NCBI RefSeq assembly: GCF_029868385.1
Contig: NZ_JARWNX010000022.1
Coordinates: 86,623-150,622 of the forward strand
Direction: 5' to 3'
Source: Nocardia cyriacigeorgica
Lineage (GTDB): Bacteria > Actinomycetota > Actinomycetes > Mycobacteriales > Mycobacteriaceae
Length of the DNA stretch: 64,000 nucleotides
The notes beneath the pieces were generated by a model. It was not told where the DNA came from. It ran no database searches and was given only the letters and a program-made list of their open reading frames with translations. Positions 1-11,034 of this stretch are shown here, in pieces; the first letter of the stretch is position 1, and each line of letters begins with the position of its first letter. The translations under genes and the position numbers were made by a program.

Positions 1-51
1 CTTGTGTTCGCACCGCCACGGGAATCGCGTCCGGCCACTACAGTGGAGGAT

Positions 52-483
52 GTGGCCGCAGTTGTATGGCTGGTCGTGGGCATTCTGCTCGTGGCGGCCG
101 AGATGTTCGTCGGTGAGCTGACGTTGTTGATGCTCGGTGGTGGGGCGCTCATCACCGCTGGCATCAGTTTCGCCGCGGACACCAGCGTGGTGGCCGACGC
201 GATCATCTTCGCGATCGTCTCGGTTGCGCTGATGCTGGGCGTGCGTCCGATGTTGTTGCGGCGCTTCGCGACTCCGCCGCCGACCCTCACCAATGTGGAT
301 GCGCTGACCGGTAAGACGGCGCTGGTGCTCGAGGCCGTCGGCGCGCACAGCGGCCGGGTGAAACTCGGTGGCGAGGAATGGACGGCGCGCCCGTTCGATC
401 CGTCCGAGGAGTATCCGCAGGGAACCACCGTGTATGTGATGAAGATCGACGGTGCGACCGCCGTCGTCTGGAAAGGGCCGTAA
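52..483 (+). CDS. NfeD-like membrane protein
   Basis: Short membrane protein with hydrophobic helices over roughly residues 3-75, followed by a soluble C-terminal OB-fold-like stretch (about 85-143) that ends in the VYVMKIDGATAVVW segment typical of NfeD C-domains. NfeD proteins partner SPFH/stomatin proteins in membranes. The next gene is exactly such a protein and its ATG overlaps this stop codon by one base, so the two are translationally coupled. I place the start at GTG 52, which gives a VAAVVWLVVG N-terminus running directly into the first helix. The reading frame is open upstream to base 4, so an earlier GTG cannot be excluded. Confidence 0.8.
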   Translation: MAAVVWLVVGILLVAAEMFVGELTLLMLGGGALITAGISFAADTSVVADAIIFAIVSVALMLGVRPMLLRRFATPPPTLTNVDALTGKTALVLEAVGAHSGRVKLGGEEWTARPFDPSEEYPQGTTVYVMKIDGATAVVWKGP

Positions 484-1739
484 TGGCTGTATTGATCGTG
501 GCCGCGGTGCTCGTGCTGCTGGTCGTGGTGGTGGTGTTCAAATCGATCGCGCTGGTGCCGCAGGCCGAGGCCGCGGTGATCGAACGACTCGGCCGGTATT
601 CGCGCACGGTATCGGGGCAGTTGACCTTCCTCGTCCCCTTCGCCGACCGCATCCGGGCGAAGGTGGATCTGCGGGAACGGGTGGTGTCGTTCCCACCGCA
701 GCCGGTGATCACCCAGGACAATCTCACCCTCCAGATCGACTCGGTGGTGTATTTCCAGGTCACCAGCCCGCAGGCCGCGGTGTACGAGATCAGCAACTAC
801 ATCGCCGCGGTGGAGCAGCTGACGGTCACCACCCTGCGCAATGTGGTCGGCGGTATGACCCTGGAAGACACGCTGACCTCCCGCGATCAGATCAACAGCC
901 AGCTGCGCGGTGTGCTCGACGAGGCCACCGGCCGCTGGGGGCTGCGGGTGGCGCGGGTCGAACTCAAGGCCATCGACCCGCCGCCCTCGATCCAGGAGTC
1001 GATGGAAAAGCAGATGAAGGCCGACCGCGAGAAGCGCGCCATGATCCTCACCGCGGAAGGTCAACGCGAATCGCAGATCAAGACCGCCGAGGGCGCCAAA
1101 CAGGCGCAGATCCTGTCCGCCGAGGGCGGTAAGCAGTCGGCGATCCTGTCGGCCGAAGGTGAACGGCAGAGCCGCATCCTGCGCGCGCAGGGTGAACGCG
1201 CCGCCTCCTATCTGCAAGCCCAGGGCCAAGCCAAGGCGATCGAAAAGGTCTTCGCCGCCATCAAATCCGGTAAGCCGACCCCGGAACTGCTGGCATACCA
1301 GTACATGCAGACGCTGCCGATGGTCGCGCGCGGTGACGCCAACAAGGTGTGGCTGGTGCCGAGCGATTTCGGTAAGGCGCTGGAAGGTTTCGCCAAGAAC
1401 TTCGCCACCAAGGGCGAGGACGGGGTGTTCCGGTACGAGCCGCCCGCCTCCGACGGCAGCGACACCAAGCCGGAGGACGATTCCGAAGACGTCGCCGACT
1501 GGTTCGACACCGCACCCGATCCGGCCATCGAACGGGCCGTACGCGCGGCCGAGGCGACAGCGCGCACCCCGGTAGAGGGGCTGGTGCCGGGCGTGGATCC
1601 CTCACCCGCGAACCTGAACAAACCCGCTCCCGCACCGCCGCAACCGCCTGTGCGGGAACAGCTTTCGCCGCCACCCCAACAACCGGGCGCCAGTGATATC
1701 CACGGCAGGCCCTGGCAGCCGCCGGGCACGCATCAGTGA
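483..1739 (+). CDS. SPFH/Band 7 (stomatin-like) protein
   Basis: A 418-residue protein with an N-terminal membrane helix (about residues 2-22) and then a Band 7/SPFH domain that begins IALVPQAEAAVIERLGRY. An alanine/glutamate-rich coiled coil with repeated SAEG and AEGE-type units follows (about 185-265). The C-terminal tail, from about 330, is rich in Pro, Asp and Glu and looks disordered. Stomatin-like proteins oligomerise on the inner membrane face as scaffolds for proteases or lipid domains. It is the distal partner of the NfeD-like gene, and a strong hairpin follows its stop codon. A second, unrelated SPFH/NfeD-like pair lies at 26.6-28.0 kb. Confidence 0.9.
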   Translation: MAVLIVAAVLVLLVVVVVFKSIALVPQAEAAVIERLGRYSRTVSGQLTFLVPFADRIRAKVDLRERVVSFPPQPVITQDNLTLQIDSVVYFQVTSPQAAVYEISNYIAAVEQLTVTTLRNVVGGMTLEDTLTSRDQINSQLRGVLDEATGRWGLRVARVELKAIDPPPSIQESMEKQMKADREKRAMILTAEGQRESQIKTAEGAKQAQILSAEGGKQSAILSAEGERQSRILRAQGERAASYLQAQGQAKAIEKVFAAIKSGKPTPELLAYQYMQTLPMVARGDANKVWLVPSDFGKALEGFAKNFATKGEDGVFRYEPPASDGSDTKPEDDSEDVADWFDTAPDPAIERAVRAAEATARTPVEGLVPGVDPSPANLNKPAPAPPQPPVREQLSPPPQQPGASDIHGRPWQPPGTHQ

Positions 1740-1743
1740 GCCG

Positions 1744-1783
1744 TCACCGTTGCCGCGTTCGGCGCCGGACGCGGCAACGGTGA
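1744..1783 (+). terminator. Hairpin terminator after the SPFH gene
   Basis: A perfect 14-bp stem (1744-1757 pairing with 1770-1783) encloses a 12-base loop five bases after the SPFH stop codon. It has no U-tract, which is common for actinobacterial terminators. Its 3' arm ends at the ATG that opens the SGNH-like relic. Confidence 0.7.
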
Positions 1784-1985
1784 TGAGGTCGCGCCGGTTC
1801 GGCCGAGGATCTACGCGCATCCTCTGCGTGCGCGACGCCGTCAATGCGTGGATCAGCACCTCCGGCGAGTTCGAGGCCGTCATCGACTTCGAGCATGCCA
1901 TCGCCGCACCGGACGATCCCGATGCAATGGCCCCCGCCTCCGACAGCGGTGATCATCTGCATCCGAGCCCGGCAGGCTATGCGCA
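1783..1985 (+). pseudogene. SGNH/GDSL-hydrolase C-terminal relic
   Basis: From ATG 1783 a frame reads into DAVNAWISTSGEF, then EAVIDFEHAI, then DSGDHLHP and AGY. This order (VN-W, FD/E-VIDF, D-S-G-D-H-L-H-P, AGY) is what I know as the C-terminal end of SGNH/GDSL esterases, including the catalytic Asp-x-x-His pair. The N-terminal two thirds, with the GDS nucleophile block and oxyanion-hole residues, are absent. The frame meets the protease relic at about 1980-1986 in a different phase and stops at 2001. Most simply, a deletion joined the tail of one gene to the middle of another. Confidence 0.65.
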
Positions 1986-2780
1986 GACGGGTATCTGCTG
2001 ACCAACGCGCATGTCGTCGGCGGCTCCCGTGGCGGTGAGCTGGTGTTCGCCGACGGCGCCGAGACCCGTTTCGATGTGGTCGGCGCCGATCCGCTGTCCG
2101 ACCTCGCGGTCTTGCATACGCGCGGTGATACCCCCGGCGCGGTGACGCTCGGCGATGCGGACACCCTCGTCGTCGGGCAGCTGGTGGTTGCGGTCGGCAG
2201 CCCGCTGGGGCTGGCCGGATCGGTGACGGCCGGGGTCGTCAGCGCGCTCGGCCGGGCCGTGCCGGTGGCCTCGCGCCGGGCCGGACGGGTCATCGAGGAC
2301 GTCATCCAGACCGACGCCGCGCTCAATCCGGGCAATTCCGGTGGCGCGCTCGCCGATTCGGCGGGGCGGGTGGTCGGCATCAACACCGCGGTCGCCGGGA
2401 TCGGGCTCGGACTGGCGATCCCCGTCAACGCCACCACCCGCATGATTGTGCAGACCCTGCGGGCCGAAGGCCGGGTCCGGCGGGCCTACCTGGGCCTGGT
2501 GGGGGTACCCGCCCCGTTGCCCGCCGATATCGCGGCCCGCACCGGCCAGGACGGCGGCGTCCGCATCGTCGAGGTGATCGGCGACGGCCCCGCCGACCGG
2601 GCCGGTCTGCGCCGCGGCGATCTGGTGCTCAGCGTCGCGCGGATCGAGGTGCGGGATGCGCAGGGTATCCAGCGGCAACTGTTCGCCGCGGCGATCGGCA
2701 CGTCTGTGCCGGTCACGGTGTTGCGCAACGGGGCGATGGTCGATGTGATCGCGGTGCCGAGCGAACTCACCGTCGACTGA
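1986..2780 (+). pseudogene. Headless HtrA-like trypsin/PDZ serine protease
   Basis: The frame encodes DGYLLTNAHVV (catalytic His), DPLSDLAVL (catalytic Asp) and NPGNSGGAL (catalytic Ser), followed by a C-terminal PDZ domain starting near YLGLVGVPAP and containing ADRAGLRRGDLVLSV. The frame is closed by a TGA at 1950-1952. The only usable start inside it is GTG 2043, which lies downstream of the catalytic His codon. A product from there would therefore lack the His, the signal or membrane anchor and the first beta-barrel strands. I call it a broken gene, although expression through a frameshift from the SGNH relic cannot be excluded. Full HtrA/DegP-like proteases degrade misfolded envelope proteins. 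Confidence 0.75.
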
Positions 2781-2830
2781 TCGGCGGTTGGGGTTGCATG
2801 ACTATCGCGGAGATCTGCCGCGACCGTTGC

Positions 2831-3517
2831 TCACTCGGTGACCGCCACTGCCTCCGGTTCGGCCGTGCGTGCACGAGGCGCGGGCGCCCACCGGGCGTCG
2901 ACCACCAACCCCACCACACCGATGGCCAGGCAGATGCCCGAGATGACCACCATCGCCGGATGGCTGCCGCCGGTGAGTGCGTCGGCGAGGATCACGGTGG
3001 CCACGGTGCCGGGCAGCGAACCGAGGACGGTCGCGATCAGATACGGCCAGAACCGGATCGAGGACAGCCCGCAGCAGTAGTTGACCACCGAGAACGGTGC
3101 GATCGCGATCAATCGCAACGAACCGACCGCGAGCCAGCCGCGCCGCTCGAGCCGATCGTCGATCGCGCGCACCGCAGGATGGGTGAGCCGGGCGGCGACC
3201 CGATCGCGGTCCAGTGCGCGCACCAGCAGCAGCGCCAGTGCGGCCGCGACCATTGTGGCCGACAATGCCACTGTGACCCCGAGCCCGGATCCGAACAGCA
3301 CACCGCAACTCACGGTGAGCACGGTCCGCGGCACCGGAGCCACGGCCACCAGGGCGTATCCGGCGAAGAAGAGGAGTGGAAAGATCGGTCCGACGCTGTC
3401 GGCCCAGTCCTGGATCTGGGCCGGTTCGGGTAGCTCGATCAGCATCGCGACAACGAAAAGCGCGCAGATCCCGAGGAACAGCGCGACGATCCGGCGGTCT
3501 CGGAGCAGTCGAGTCAC
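2831..3517 (-). CDS. TVP38/TMEM64 (VTT-domain) membrane protein
   Basis: A 228-residue integral membrane protein with about five hydrophobic helices. The central VTT/SNARE-associated motif region runs from FAGYALVAVAPVPRT through VLFGSG to the GSLRLIAIAPFSVVNYCCGL segment, where the re-entrant loop Arg and Pro residues are conserved in DedA/VTT proteins. This superfamily includes lipid scramblases and C55-P translocases, but no substrate can be assigned here. The start is GTG 3517 with no clear ribosome site, so it may be leaderless. It converges with the protease relic and is divergent from mutA. Confidence 0.8.
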   Translation of the reverse strand: MTRLLRDRRIVALFLGICALFVVAMLIELPEPAQIQDWADSVGPIFPLLFFAGYALVAVAPVPRTVLTVSCGVLFGSGLGVTVALSATMVAAALALLLVRALDRDRVAARLTHPAVRAIDDRLERRGWLAVGSLRLIAIAPFSVVNYCCGLSSIRFWPYLIATVLGSLPGTVATVILADALTGGSHPAMVVISGICLAIGVVGLVVDARWAPAPRARTAEPEAVAVTE

Positions 3518-3698
3518 CCGCGCAAGGTTACCCGTTGGTAGTGGTGGCCTCGGACAGGCGCGTATTGGCGCCCCGCTAGCATCAGAGGCAACGGGCCGAA
3601 TGCTCGTTAACCAAAGTGTCCGCTGAGCTGGGCGGATGCAGAGGTATGGGCGTGCAGGAGTGGTGCGCCCGTACTCGAATGGAAGAGGGAATCAGCGT

Positions 3699-5569
3699 AT
3701 GCCGATAGCTTCAGAGTCCGGGGCGGGACTCGCCCCGGAACCGGTGCCCGAGTACGCCGCGTGGCGTAAGGGTGTGGCGGGCGTGCTGGCCAAAGCGCGG
3801 CGGGTCGAGACATCGGAGCTCCCCGCGGAACCCGAGCATCTGCTCGACGAGACCACCTACGACGGGCTGACCATCGCGCCCCTCTACACCCGCCGCGACG
3901 AGTTGCCCGAGCAGCCGCTGCCGGGCGCCTTCCCCTATGTGCGTGGTGGCGATGCCGCCCGTGATCCGCAGCGCGGCTGGTTCGTCAGTGCCTTCGCCGG
4001 AGAAGACGATGCCGAGGCCACCAACCGGACGATCCTGACCGGCCTGGAGAACGGCGTGAGCGCCATCGCGCTCGGCATCGGGTCCTACGGCGTCCCCGTC
4101 GACGATATCCCCGTCGCCCTGCGCGGTCTGTTGTTCGAGCTGGCCCCGCTGACCCTCGTCGCCGGTGCGGCGACCGCCGCCGCGGCCGAGCGCGTGTTCG
4201 AGGTGCTCGACGGCTACTCGGTCGCCGATCGCACGCAGATCCGGGTCGGTCTCGGCGCCGCGCCGCTGACGAGCGCCTTCACCGGCGCCGAGGATCTGGA
4301 TCAGACCGAGACGGTCGCCGTGGCGCAGCGGGCGATCGCCCGTGCCGAAACGGTGCGGGCGATCACGGTGGACGGCATCGCCTTCCACAATGCGGGCGCC
4401 GCCGACGCACAGGAGGTCGGCGCCGCCGTCGCGGCCGGTCTGGCGTATCTGCGTCTGCTCACCGGCGCCGGGGTCGATATTGCCGATGCGCTCGGTCAGC
4501 TCGAGTTCCGCTTCGCGGCCACCGACGACCAGTTCGCCACCATCGTGAAGTTCCGGGCGGCGCGGCGATTGTGGGCGCGGGTCGCCCAGGTGTGCGGTGC
4601 GCCCGCGTTCGGCGCGGCTCCGCAACACGCGATCACCTCCGCCGCGATGATGACCCAGCGCGATCCCTGGGTGAACCTGCTGCGCACCACCCTCGCCGCG
4701 TTCGGCGCCGGTGTCGGTGGCGCCGATTCGGTGACCGTGCTGCCGTTCGATTCGGCGCTGCCCGCGGGCGAGCTGGGCGTATCGGCCACGTTCTCGCAGC
4801 GGATGGCTCGTAACACCCAGCTGCTGCTGCTCGAGGAATCGCGCCTGGGTCACGTACAGGATCCGGGCGCCGGTTCCTGGTACGTGGAGGCGCTGACCGA
4901 CGAACTCGCCGCCAAGGCCTGGGAATTCATGCAGGAACTCGAGGCCGCGGGTGGTTATCTCGCCGCGCTCGAGTCCGGTGTGCTCGCCGCGCGGATCGCC
5001 GAGACCGCCGCCACCCGCGCCGCCGATGTCGCCCATCGCCGCAGCGCGGTCACCGGTGTCAACGAGTTCCCCAATCTGGCCGAGGCGCCGCTGTCGGAGC
5101 AGGCGCGGACACCGGGTCCGAATCCGCGCTACGGCGCCGCGTTCGAGGCGCTACGCAACCGTTCCGATGCCTATCTCGCCGCCAACGGTGCCCGTCCGAA
5201 GGCGCTGATCGTGCCGCTCGGCCCGGTCGCCGAACACAATGCGCGCACCATCTTCACCGCGAACGTCCTGGCCTCCGGCGGAATCGAAGCGGTCGATCCC
5301 GGCCCGCTGGCCGCCGACGACATTGCCGCCGCCGCGACGGAATCCGGTGCGCGGATCGCGGTCCTGTGCGGTTCGGACAAGCGCTACGGCGAGGAGGCGG
5401 GGGAGGCGACCGAAGCCCTGCGCGGCGCCGGTGTGACGACCGTCCTGCTGGCCGGACCGGAGAAGTCGGTCACGCAGTACAGCGGTGCACAGCGTCCCGA
5501 CGGATACTTGACCTTGCGCATCGACGCGGTCGCGGTCTTGTCGCAGCTGTTGGAGAAGGTGGGAGCCTG

Positions 5570-5570
<1 letters not shown>
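3699..5570 (+). CDS. mutA: Methylmalonyl-CoA mutase small (beta) subunit
   Basis: A 623-residue homologue of the large subunit with the TIM-barrel substrate domain (about 60-480) and a C-terminal flavodoxin-like fold that does not carry the cobalamin-ligating DxHxxG motif, as expected for MutA. It pairs with MutB to interconvert (R)-methylmalonyl-CoA and succinyl-CoA in propionate, odd-chain and branched-chain catabolism, and it can also supply methylmalonyl-CoA for methyl-branched lipids. The start is ATG 3699, preceded by a GAAGAGGGA site at 3682. It overlaps mutB by one base (TGATG). The 180-base divergent upstream region shows no cobalamin riboswitch that I can recognise. Confidence 0.95.
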
Positions 5571-7830
<2,260 letters not shown>

Positions 7831-7834
<4 letters not shown>

Positions 7835-8874
7835 GCGGTCAGCCCGGCCACGATCATGCCAGGACCGATGGTGCCCGCGGTGGTCCGCGCGTCATCGATG
7901 TCGACGCCCTCGCCGCGGCCGTCCGCTCCGGTGAGCGTGCGGCCCTGGCGCGGGCGATCACCCTGGTCGAATCGACCAGGGCCGACCATCGGGAGCTGGC
8001 GCAGCGACTACTGCTCCAGCTGACCCCGGCCACCGGTGCCGCGCTGTCGAACCGGGTCGGCATCACCGGCGTCCCCGGCGTCGGCAAGTCGACCTTCATC
8101 GACGCGCTCGGGATGTTTCTCATCGGCCAGGGGCATCGAGTCGCGGTGCTGGCCGTCGACCCGTCCTCGACGCGCACCGGCGGTTCGATCCTCGGTGACA
8201 AGACCCGGATGGCGCGGCTGTCGGTGGAGCCGGACGCCTTCATCCGGCCCTCGCCGACCGCTGGCACGCTCGGCGGTGTGGCCAAGGCGACCCGCGAGAC
8301 CATCGTGCTGCTGGAGGCGGCGGGCTACGACGTGATCCTGGTGGAGACCGTCGGGGTGGGCCAATCCGAGGTGACGGTCGCGAACATGGTCGACGTGTTC
8401 TGCTTCCTGACCCTGGCCAGGACCGGCGATCAGTTGCAGGGCATCAAAAAGGGTGTGCTGGAACTCGCCGATCTGGTGGCGGTGAACAAGGCCGACGGTA
8501 AACACGAACTCGAGGCGAAGAAGGCCGCGCGGGAGTTGGTGGGCGCGCTGCGGCTCATCCATCCACACGATGCGCTGTGGCGGCCACCGGTGCTCACCAT
8601 GAGCGGTTTGGAAGGTATCGGGCTGGAGCAGTTCTGGTCGACGGTGCTCGAGCATCGGCGCGTGCTGACCGATGCGGGCGAATTCGACGAGAAGCGCCGC
8701 CGTCAGCAGGTGGACTGGACCTGGACCATGGTGCACGACCAGCTGCTGCGCCGCCTCGCCGACAATCCGCGGGTGAAGGCGCTGCGCGACGAGGTGGAAA
8801 AGCAGGTCCGCGAAGGTGGGCTGACCGCGGCGCTGGCCGCCGAGGAATTACTGCGCGCCTTCGACGGCGACTGA
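7831..8874 (+). CDS. meaB: Methylmalonyl-CoA mutase-associated GTPase MeaB
   Basis: A 347-residue G3E-family P-loop GTPase. The Walker A motif GVPGVGKST is near residue 80, DPSST and the Mg-binding [10 protein letters not shown] follow, and the base-recognition NKAD motif is near residue 217. MeaB (ArgK family) gates cofactor loading and protects methylmalonyl-CoA mutase from inactivation. The start codon overlaps the mutB stop (ATGA), as in many actinobacterial mut operons. It converges on the amidohydrolase gene with only an 18-base gap. Confidence 0.95.
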
Positions 8875-8892
8875 TCAGCGCGACGACGTGGC

Positions 8893-9810
8893 TCACGATG
8901 CGGGGGCCGAGTGTGCGTCCCCGCCGCCGTCGGGCAGCTCGAACAGGCGCGCGGCATTGTCGTGGCAGACCGCGCGTAGCCAGTCGTCGCCGAGGTCGAG
9001 GCGTTCCAGGGCGGCGACGGCATGGTGATACGGGTACGGGATGTTCGGGAAATCGCTGCCGAACATGATCCGGTCGCCGAAGGCACGCAGCCGCGGCCGG
9101 TCGGCGGCGGGGAAGGGGACCTCTTCCTCGGAGAAATCGGTGAAGGCCATGGTGGTGTCCAGGTGGACGCCCGGATAGCGCTCGGCCAGATCCAAGAACT
9201 CGGAATACTCCGGCATACCCATGTGCGCGACGATGAATCGGAGGTCCGGGAAACGGCGTAGCACCTCGACCATCGGCCCCGGACCCGTGAACTCACCGGG
9301 CGCCGGGCCGGAACCACAATGGATGAGGATCGGCGTGCCCGACTCGGCGAGCATCCCCCACACCGGATCGAGCAGCGGATCGACCGGTGAATAGGCCCCG
9401 ACCTGGATATGCGCCTTGAACACGCGCGCGCCATCGGCCAGCGCGGTAGCGACATAGTCGGCGACGCCCGGCTCGGGATAGAAGGTCGCGGTGTGCAGAC
9501 AATCGGGAACCTCGGCGGCGAACTCGGCGGTCCACGAGTTCAACCACGCCGCCATCCCCGGCTTGTGCGGATACACCAGCGACGTGAACGCACGAACACC
9601 GAAGTCGCGCAAGGTCTTCAACCGCACCGCCTGATCGTCGCGGTAGGTGATCGGCCACGCCCGCCCGGTGAGCGGCCCGGCCGAATCGAAATAGGCCCAC
9701 ACCTTGCGCATCACCTGATCGGGCATGAAATGGGTGTGCACATCGACGATGGCGGGCAGCCCGAGCCGGTGGCGGAACGCGGCGAGGTAGGCGGTGGTGT
9801 CGTCGGTCAT
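8893..9810 (-). CDS. Amidohydrolase-2 family metal-dependent hydrolase
   Basis: A 305-residue TIM-barrel protein with the N-terminal metal-binding motif VDVHTHFMP (His25 and His27), a middle HCGSG segment, VAHMG and a late MFGSDFPN motif with the conserved metal Asp. This set places it in the amidohydrolase-2/ACMSD-like branch (hydrolases and non-oxidative decarboxylases). The substrate is not evident. Its start ATG 9810 overlaps the stop of the upstream nucleoside hydrolase by 4 bases and follows a GGAGG site, so the two are co-translated. Confidence 0.85.
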   Translation of the reverse strand: MTDDTTAYLAAFRHRLGLPAIVDVHTHFMPDQVMRKVWAYFDSAGPLTGRAWPITYRDDQAVRLKTLRDFGVRAFTSLVYPHKPGMAAWLNSWTAEFAAEVPDCLHTATFYPEPGVADYVATALADGARVFKAHIQVGAYSPVDPLLDPVWGMLAESGTPILIHCGSGPAPGEFTGPGPMVEVLRRFPDLRFIVAHMGMPEYSEFLDLAERYPGVHLDTTMAFTDFSEEEVPFPAADRPRLRAFGDRIMFGSDFPNIPYPYHHAVAALERLDLGDDWLRAVCHDNAARLFELPDGGGDAHSAPAS

Positions 9811-10880
9811 GGCGCCTCCTCGGCGGTTACGGGAACCGGCAGGTCCGCCGGGGGATACACCTCGGCGGCGAAACCGCCGACCCGGTCGATCAGCCGGTCG
9901 AAGAACACCTCGGGGTCGGTGCCGATCACGATGTCGGCATTGGGTTCTCGGCCCCACATACCCGCCCAGTCCGCCACCGTCATCGCACGGGTGAGGGTTC
10001 CGGCGAGTTCGACGTCGACCGTCGCGGGCCGGGTGCGCGCCAGCGTGGGATCGAGGGCGACCGCCGCGGCGAACGGATCATGCATATGCGCCAGATATCC
10101 GAGATCGAAGCGGTGGTGGAAGTCGAAATAGAAGCGCACCGCGTCGGTGAGATGACCGATGATCGGATTCCGGGCCGCCGACCTGGCATCCGGCGGATCG
10201 GCAGGCGACACCAGTTCGACGGGTGTGCTTCCCGCGCGTTCGGCGAGCCGGACCAGATGTCCCGGACGCATCTCGATGGTCTCGGTGATGTCGAGCGCGC
10301 AGATCAGCGGGCGCCGGTCCGGCGGTGCGGCGGAGAAGGCGTCGAAGACCTCTTTGGCCGCCTCCGGATCCACGTGGACGTTCCACTCGTTCGTCGGAGT
10401 GGTATTGCCGGGATGGTTGAACGCGCCACCCATCACAATCAGGCGCCGCAACAGCAGCGGCAGCGCCGGTTCCCGCCGCAGCGCCAGCGCCAGATTGGTG
10501 AGCGGGCCCGTGCACAGCCCCACGATCTCCCCCGGATACGCGCGCGCCAGACCGACCCAGAGGTCGGCGGCGGTGCGCTCGGACACGGTCCGGGTAGGCG
10601 CGGGCAGCTCCGCGTATCCCACTCCGTGCGGACCGTGCGTGTCCTCGGTGGTGCGCAAAGGGATCGACAGCGGTACGGCGGAGCCGAGCGCGACCTCGAT
10701 ATCGGGCGCCCGGCACACATCGAGCCAGGCGAGATTGTTGGTCGCCACCTGCGCGGCACTCACATTGCCCGCGGTGGACGCGATGCCGAGGATCTCGGCC
10801 TCCGGGCTGGCCAGCAGATAGAGCAGCGCCAGCGAATCGTCCACCCCGGTATCGACGTCAACGATGATCTTCTGCCGCAC
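9807..10880 (-). CDS. Inosine-uridine-type nucleoside hydrolase
   Basis: A 357-residue IUNH family protein. The N-terminal calcium-binding signature DVDTGVDDSLALL is at about residues 8-20, GPLTNLA is in the middle and NEWNVHVDPEA marks the ribose-binding loop. Family members cleave the N-glycosidic bond of ribonucleosides for salvage, though many actinobacterial members remain unassigned. The start is GTG 10880. It is the first gene of a two-gene unit with the amidohydrolase. Confidence 0.88.
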   Translation of the reverse strand: MRQKIIVDVDTGVDDSLALLYLLASPEAEILGIASTAGNVSAAQVATNNLAWLDVCRAPDIEVALGSAVPLSIPLRTTEDTHGPHGVGYAELPAPTRTVSERTAADLWVGLARAYPGEIVGLCTGPLTNLALALRREPALPLLLRRLIVMGGAFNHPGNTTPTNEWNVHVDPEAAKEVFDAFSAAPPDRRPLICALDITETIEMRPGHLVRLAERAGSTPVELVSPADPPDARSAARNPIIGHLTDAVRFYFDFHHRFDLGYLAHMHDPFAAAVALDPTLARTRPATVDVELAGTLTRAMTVADWAGMWGREPNADIVIGTDPEVFFDRLIDRVGGFAAEVYPPADLPVPVTAEEAP

Positions 10881-11034
10881 GTCCCGAGCCTAACCAGCCC
10901 GCATCCGGCGGTAGCGGTCCGGGCTCGCGGAAGGCGTCACCGGAGAACGTCAGCCCCGCTGACCGTAGGAACCCTCGCGCGGATCGGGGCCCTGCGCGCT
11001 GCGCTCTGTTGCTCCCGGATTGCCCCGGCGCCGA

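Noticed and set aside
3518..3698. Cobalamin riboswitch before mutA
   Set aside because: I looked for a B12-box-like element and hairpin in the 180-base leader and found none.
3711..5036. 441-codon frame antisense to mutA
   Set aside because: High-GC codon bias on the sense strand creates long antisense frames; mutA is clearly the real gene.
10937..11034. Continuation of the CoA-transferase past its stop in another frame
   Set aside because: The protein already ends near the usual family end (YPAPARRYGWDQPTW), so no frameshift needs to be proposed.
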